A program made the translations under genes and the position numbers. From Candidatus Latescibacterota bacterium (GTDB lineage: Bacteria; JAAXHH01; JABIQT01): a stretch of 7,827 nt of DNA. Within the stretch, counting starts at the first letter, position 1; each line of letters opens with the position of its first letter. Shown here one piece after another: positions 6,702 through 7,827 of the stretch. The notes below the pieces were generated by a model that made no database searches, was not told the DNA's origin, and saw nothing but the letters and a program-made list of their open reading frames with translations. The stretch is taken from assembly GCA_018667995.1 (NCBI GenBank), contig JABIQT010000946.1, positions 1-7,827 on the forward strand, read 5' to 3'.

Positions 6702-7156
6702 CCACCGAAACGATGTTCAGTGGCGCCACATACATTGCCATTCTGGGCTGGGCATTCCTGCTACTGCTCCCGGGATGGCGATGGACAGCTCGCCTGGTGT
6801 CATCCGTGCTGATACCGGGCCTGCTCAGTGCCATATACATGTACCTGATCGTTACCTACATGAGCGAGGCCAGTGGCAATTTTGAGTCATTGGGCGGTGT
6901 GTCGAGGCTGTTTGAGAATGAATACATGCTGCTGGCCGGGTGGGTTCACTATCTGGCGTTCGACCTGTTTGTGGGTGTGTGGGAACTTCAGGATTCCAGG
7001 CGGCTCGGAATGATGCATTGGTATGTGGCGCCGTGTCTTCTCTTCACCTTTCTGTTCGGCCCCATCGGCTTGCTGATGTATTTTGTCATTCGGTTGATAC
7101 AAAAAGGTGCAATTTTCATAGACTTCCCAACAGACAATGATTCAGAAGACAACTAA
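6698..7156 (+). CDS. ABA4-like (DUF4281) membrane protein
   Basis: 152 residues with about four transmembrane segments (near 8-24, 33-55, 76-93 and 108-131) and an acidic C-terminal tail (DNDSEDN). Recognised by AGWVHYLAFDLFVG (80-93), the Arg-rich turn DSRRLG, and PCLLFTFLFGPIGLLMY (112-128), the hallmarks of the family named after plant ABA4. Plant ABA4 is needed for neoxanthin synthesis; what bacterial members do is unknown to me, so no reaction is assigned. The ATG at 6698 is preferred over the ATG at 6686: it forms an ATGA overlap with the fructosidase stop and has GGAG (6688-6691) 6 nt upstream. Translation is therefore probably coupled to the GH32 gene. The next membrane-protein gene starts inside its last codons. 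No carotenoid gene is visible in the window. Confidence 0.82.
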   Translation: MTTETMFSGATYIAILGWAFLLLLPGWRWTARLVSSVLIPGLLSAIYMYLIVTYMSEASGNFESLGGVSRLFENEYMLLAGWVHYLAFDLFVGVWELQDSRRLGMMHWYVAPCLLFTFLFGPIGLLMYFVIRLIQKGAIFIDFPTDNDSEDN

Positions 7157-7827
7157 CGACATCGTCCACTTCCTTGGTCCCAAGGTTATTCGAATTCGTG
7201 AACTGCTCGTTGAGCTTAACGGGCGGAACGAAGTATTGACCACTGCAGGATGGTTCCACCTTGGCCTTTTCTTTCTGACCGCAATTGCGGCACAGTTTGA
7301 TGAGAGACTTGTTCTAGGGGTGAATACCTGGATCAAGCCCATGAAGTTCATGTTGTCGATCACCGTCTATGTCTGGACGGTGGCCTGGTTCGTGGGCTAT
7401 CTCACCGGCCCAAAGTGGGCTATCGGATGCATCAGTTGGTGCACCTCTGTGGCGATGCTGATCGAGAGCGTATGCCTGATAGGCCAAGCCGCACGCGGTC
7501 TGCCGTCCCATTTTAATATATCGACGGACTTTGATGGCGCGATTTACAGCGTGATGGGAGCCATGATCGTTCTCAGCACTATCATGGCCCTGCTGCTTCT
7601 CTATCTGCTCTGTACTCGAAACACGGCGATTCGGCTCGAGCGTGTCTATCTTTGGTCGCTTCGTTTCGGTATTCTGGTATTCATCCTGGGTAGCGCCGAC
7701 GGCGCCATGATGATTCAAAACGAGGGGCACACAGTCGGGCTACCGGACGGAGGCATAGGACTGCCCCTGGTAAATTGGAGCATGGAGGGTGGAGACCTGC
7801 GCATTGCACACATGCTTGGTTTGCATG
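7137..7827 (+). CDS. Uncharacterised multi-spanning membrane protein (partial, C-terminus missing)
   Basis: 230 codons are present before the window ends with the frame still open. I do not recognise a named family, although the motif pattern looks strongly conserved. A short amphipathic N-terminus precedes hydrophobic segments near 37-52, 72-90, 96-116, 136-159 and 173-193. Distinctive polar motifs lie between them: NTWIKPMKFMLS (63-74), QAARGLPSHFNIS (117-129), and after the fifth helix HTVGLPDGG (198-206), LPLVNWS (209-215), EGGDLRIAH (217-225) and GLH. The many Gly, His, Asp and Arg residues at membrane edges suggest a ligand- or cofactor-binding surface, but that is inference. The ATG at 7137 overlaps the preceding gene by 20 bp. 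No clear Shine-Dalgarno is seen, so translation may depend on coupling. No other good in-frame start lies nearby. Confidence 0.72.
   Translation, partial: MIQKTTNDIVHFLGPKVIRIRELLVELNGRNEVLTTAGWFHLGLFFLTAIAAQFDERLVLGVNTWIKPMKFMLSITVYVWTVAWFVGYLTGPKWAIGCISWCTSVAMLIESVCLIGQAARGLPSHFNISTDFDGAIYSVMGAMIVLSTIMALLLLYLLCTRNTAIRLERVYLWSLRFGILVFILGSADGAMMIQNEGHTVGLPDGGIGLPLVNWSMEGGDLRIAHMLGLH

Noticed and set aside
7314-7730. Minus-strand 138-codon frame near the right edge
   Set aside because: Antisense to the membrane protein whose hydrophobic helices and motifs are clear; the frame has no ribosome binding site or recognisable domain.
1-7827. CRISPR arrays, tRNA genes, insertion sequences, phage or defence genes
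   Set aside because: No regularly spaced repeats, cloverleaf-like sequences, transposase or nuclease motifs were found on either strand.

Overview
This 7.8 kb window is a bacterial chromosomal segment with dense coding, mid-range GC (low to mid 50s by eye), and purine-rich Shine-Dalgarno sequences ahead of several genes. The gene set (an actinobacterial-style glutamine-dependent NAD+ synthetase, a GT39-type membrane glycosyltransferase, a clan GH-A beta-galactosidase-like hydrolase, a GH32 fructosidase and two small membrane proteins) suggests a free-living, carbohydrate-using environmental bacterium. I cannot assign a phylum from it. There are no tRNA, rRNA, CRISPR, phage or insertion-sequence signals.

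Layout. On the minus strand, positions 1-657 hold the first 219 codons of nadE, encoding the glutaminase half of NAD+ synthetase; the gene runs off the left edge. A 309-base non-coding stretch (658-966) follows, with a plausible nadE promoter and ribosome binding site. Next on the minus strand is a complete 559-residue polytopic glycosyltransferase (967-2646). A divergent intergenic region (2647 to about 2791) carries a promoter-like pair for the glycosyltransferase and a perfect 14-bp inverted repeat with a 6-nt loop.

On the plus strand a beta-galactosidase-like glycoside hydrolase (about 2792-5110) is followed, after a 247-base gap with operator-like repeats, by a GH32 beta-fructosidase (5358-6701) with all three catalytic motifs. 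The fructosidase stop overlaps the start of an ABA4-like membrane protein (6698-7156) as ATGA. That gene in turn overlaps by 20 bp an uncharacterised multi-spanning membrane protein (7137 to the right edge). The last three genes therefore look like one translationally coupled unit.

Functionally, the plus-strand block reads as intracellular or periplasmic breakdown of a beta-galactoside-like compound and a fructoside, because neither hydrolase shows a convincing signal peptide. It is joined to two small membrane proteins of unknown bacterial function. No transporter or regulator gene lies within the window. I see no clear evidence for a wholly new system. The least explained parts are the ABA4-like/membrane-protein pair coupled to GH32, and the palindrome between the divergent genes.
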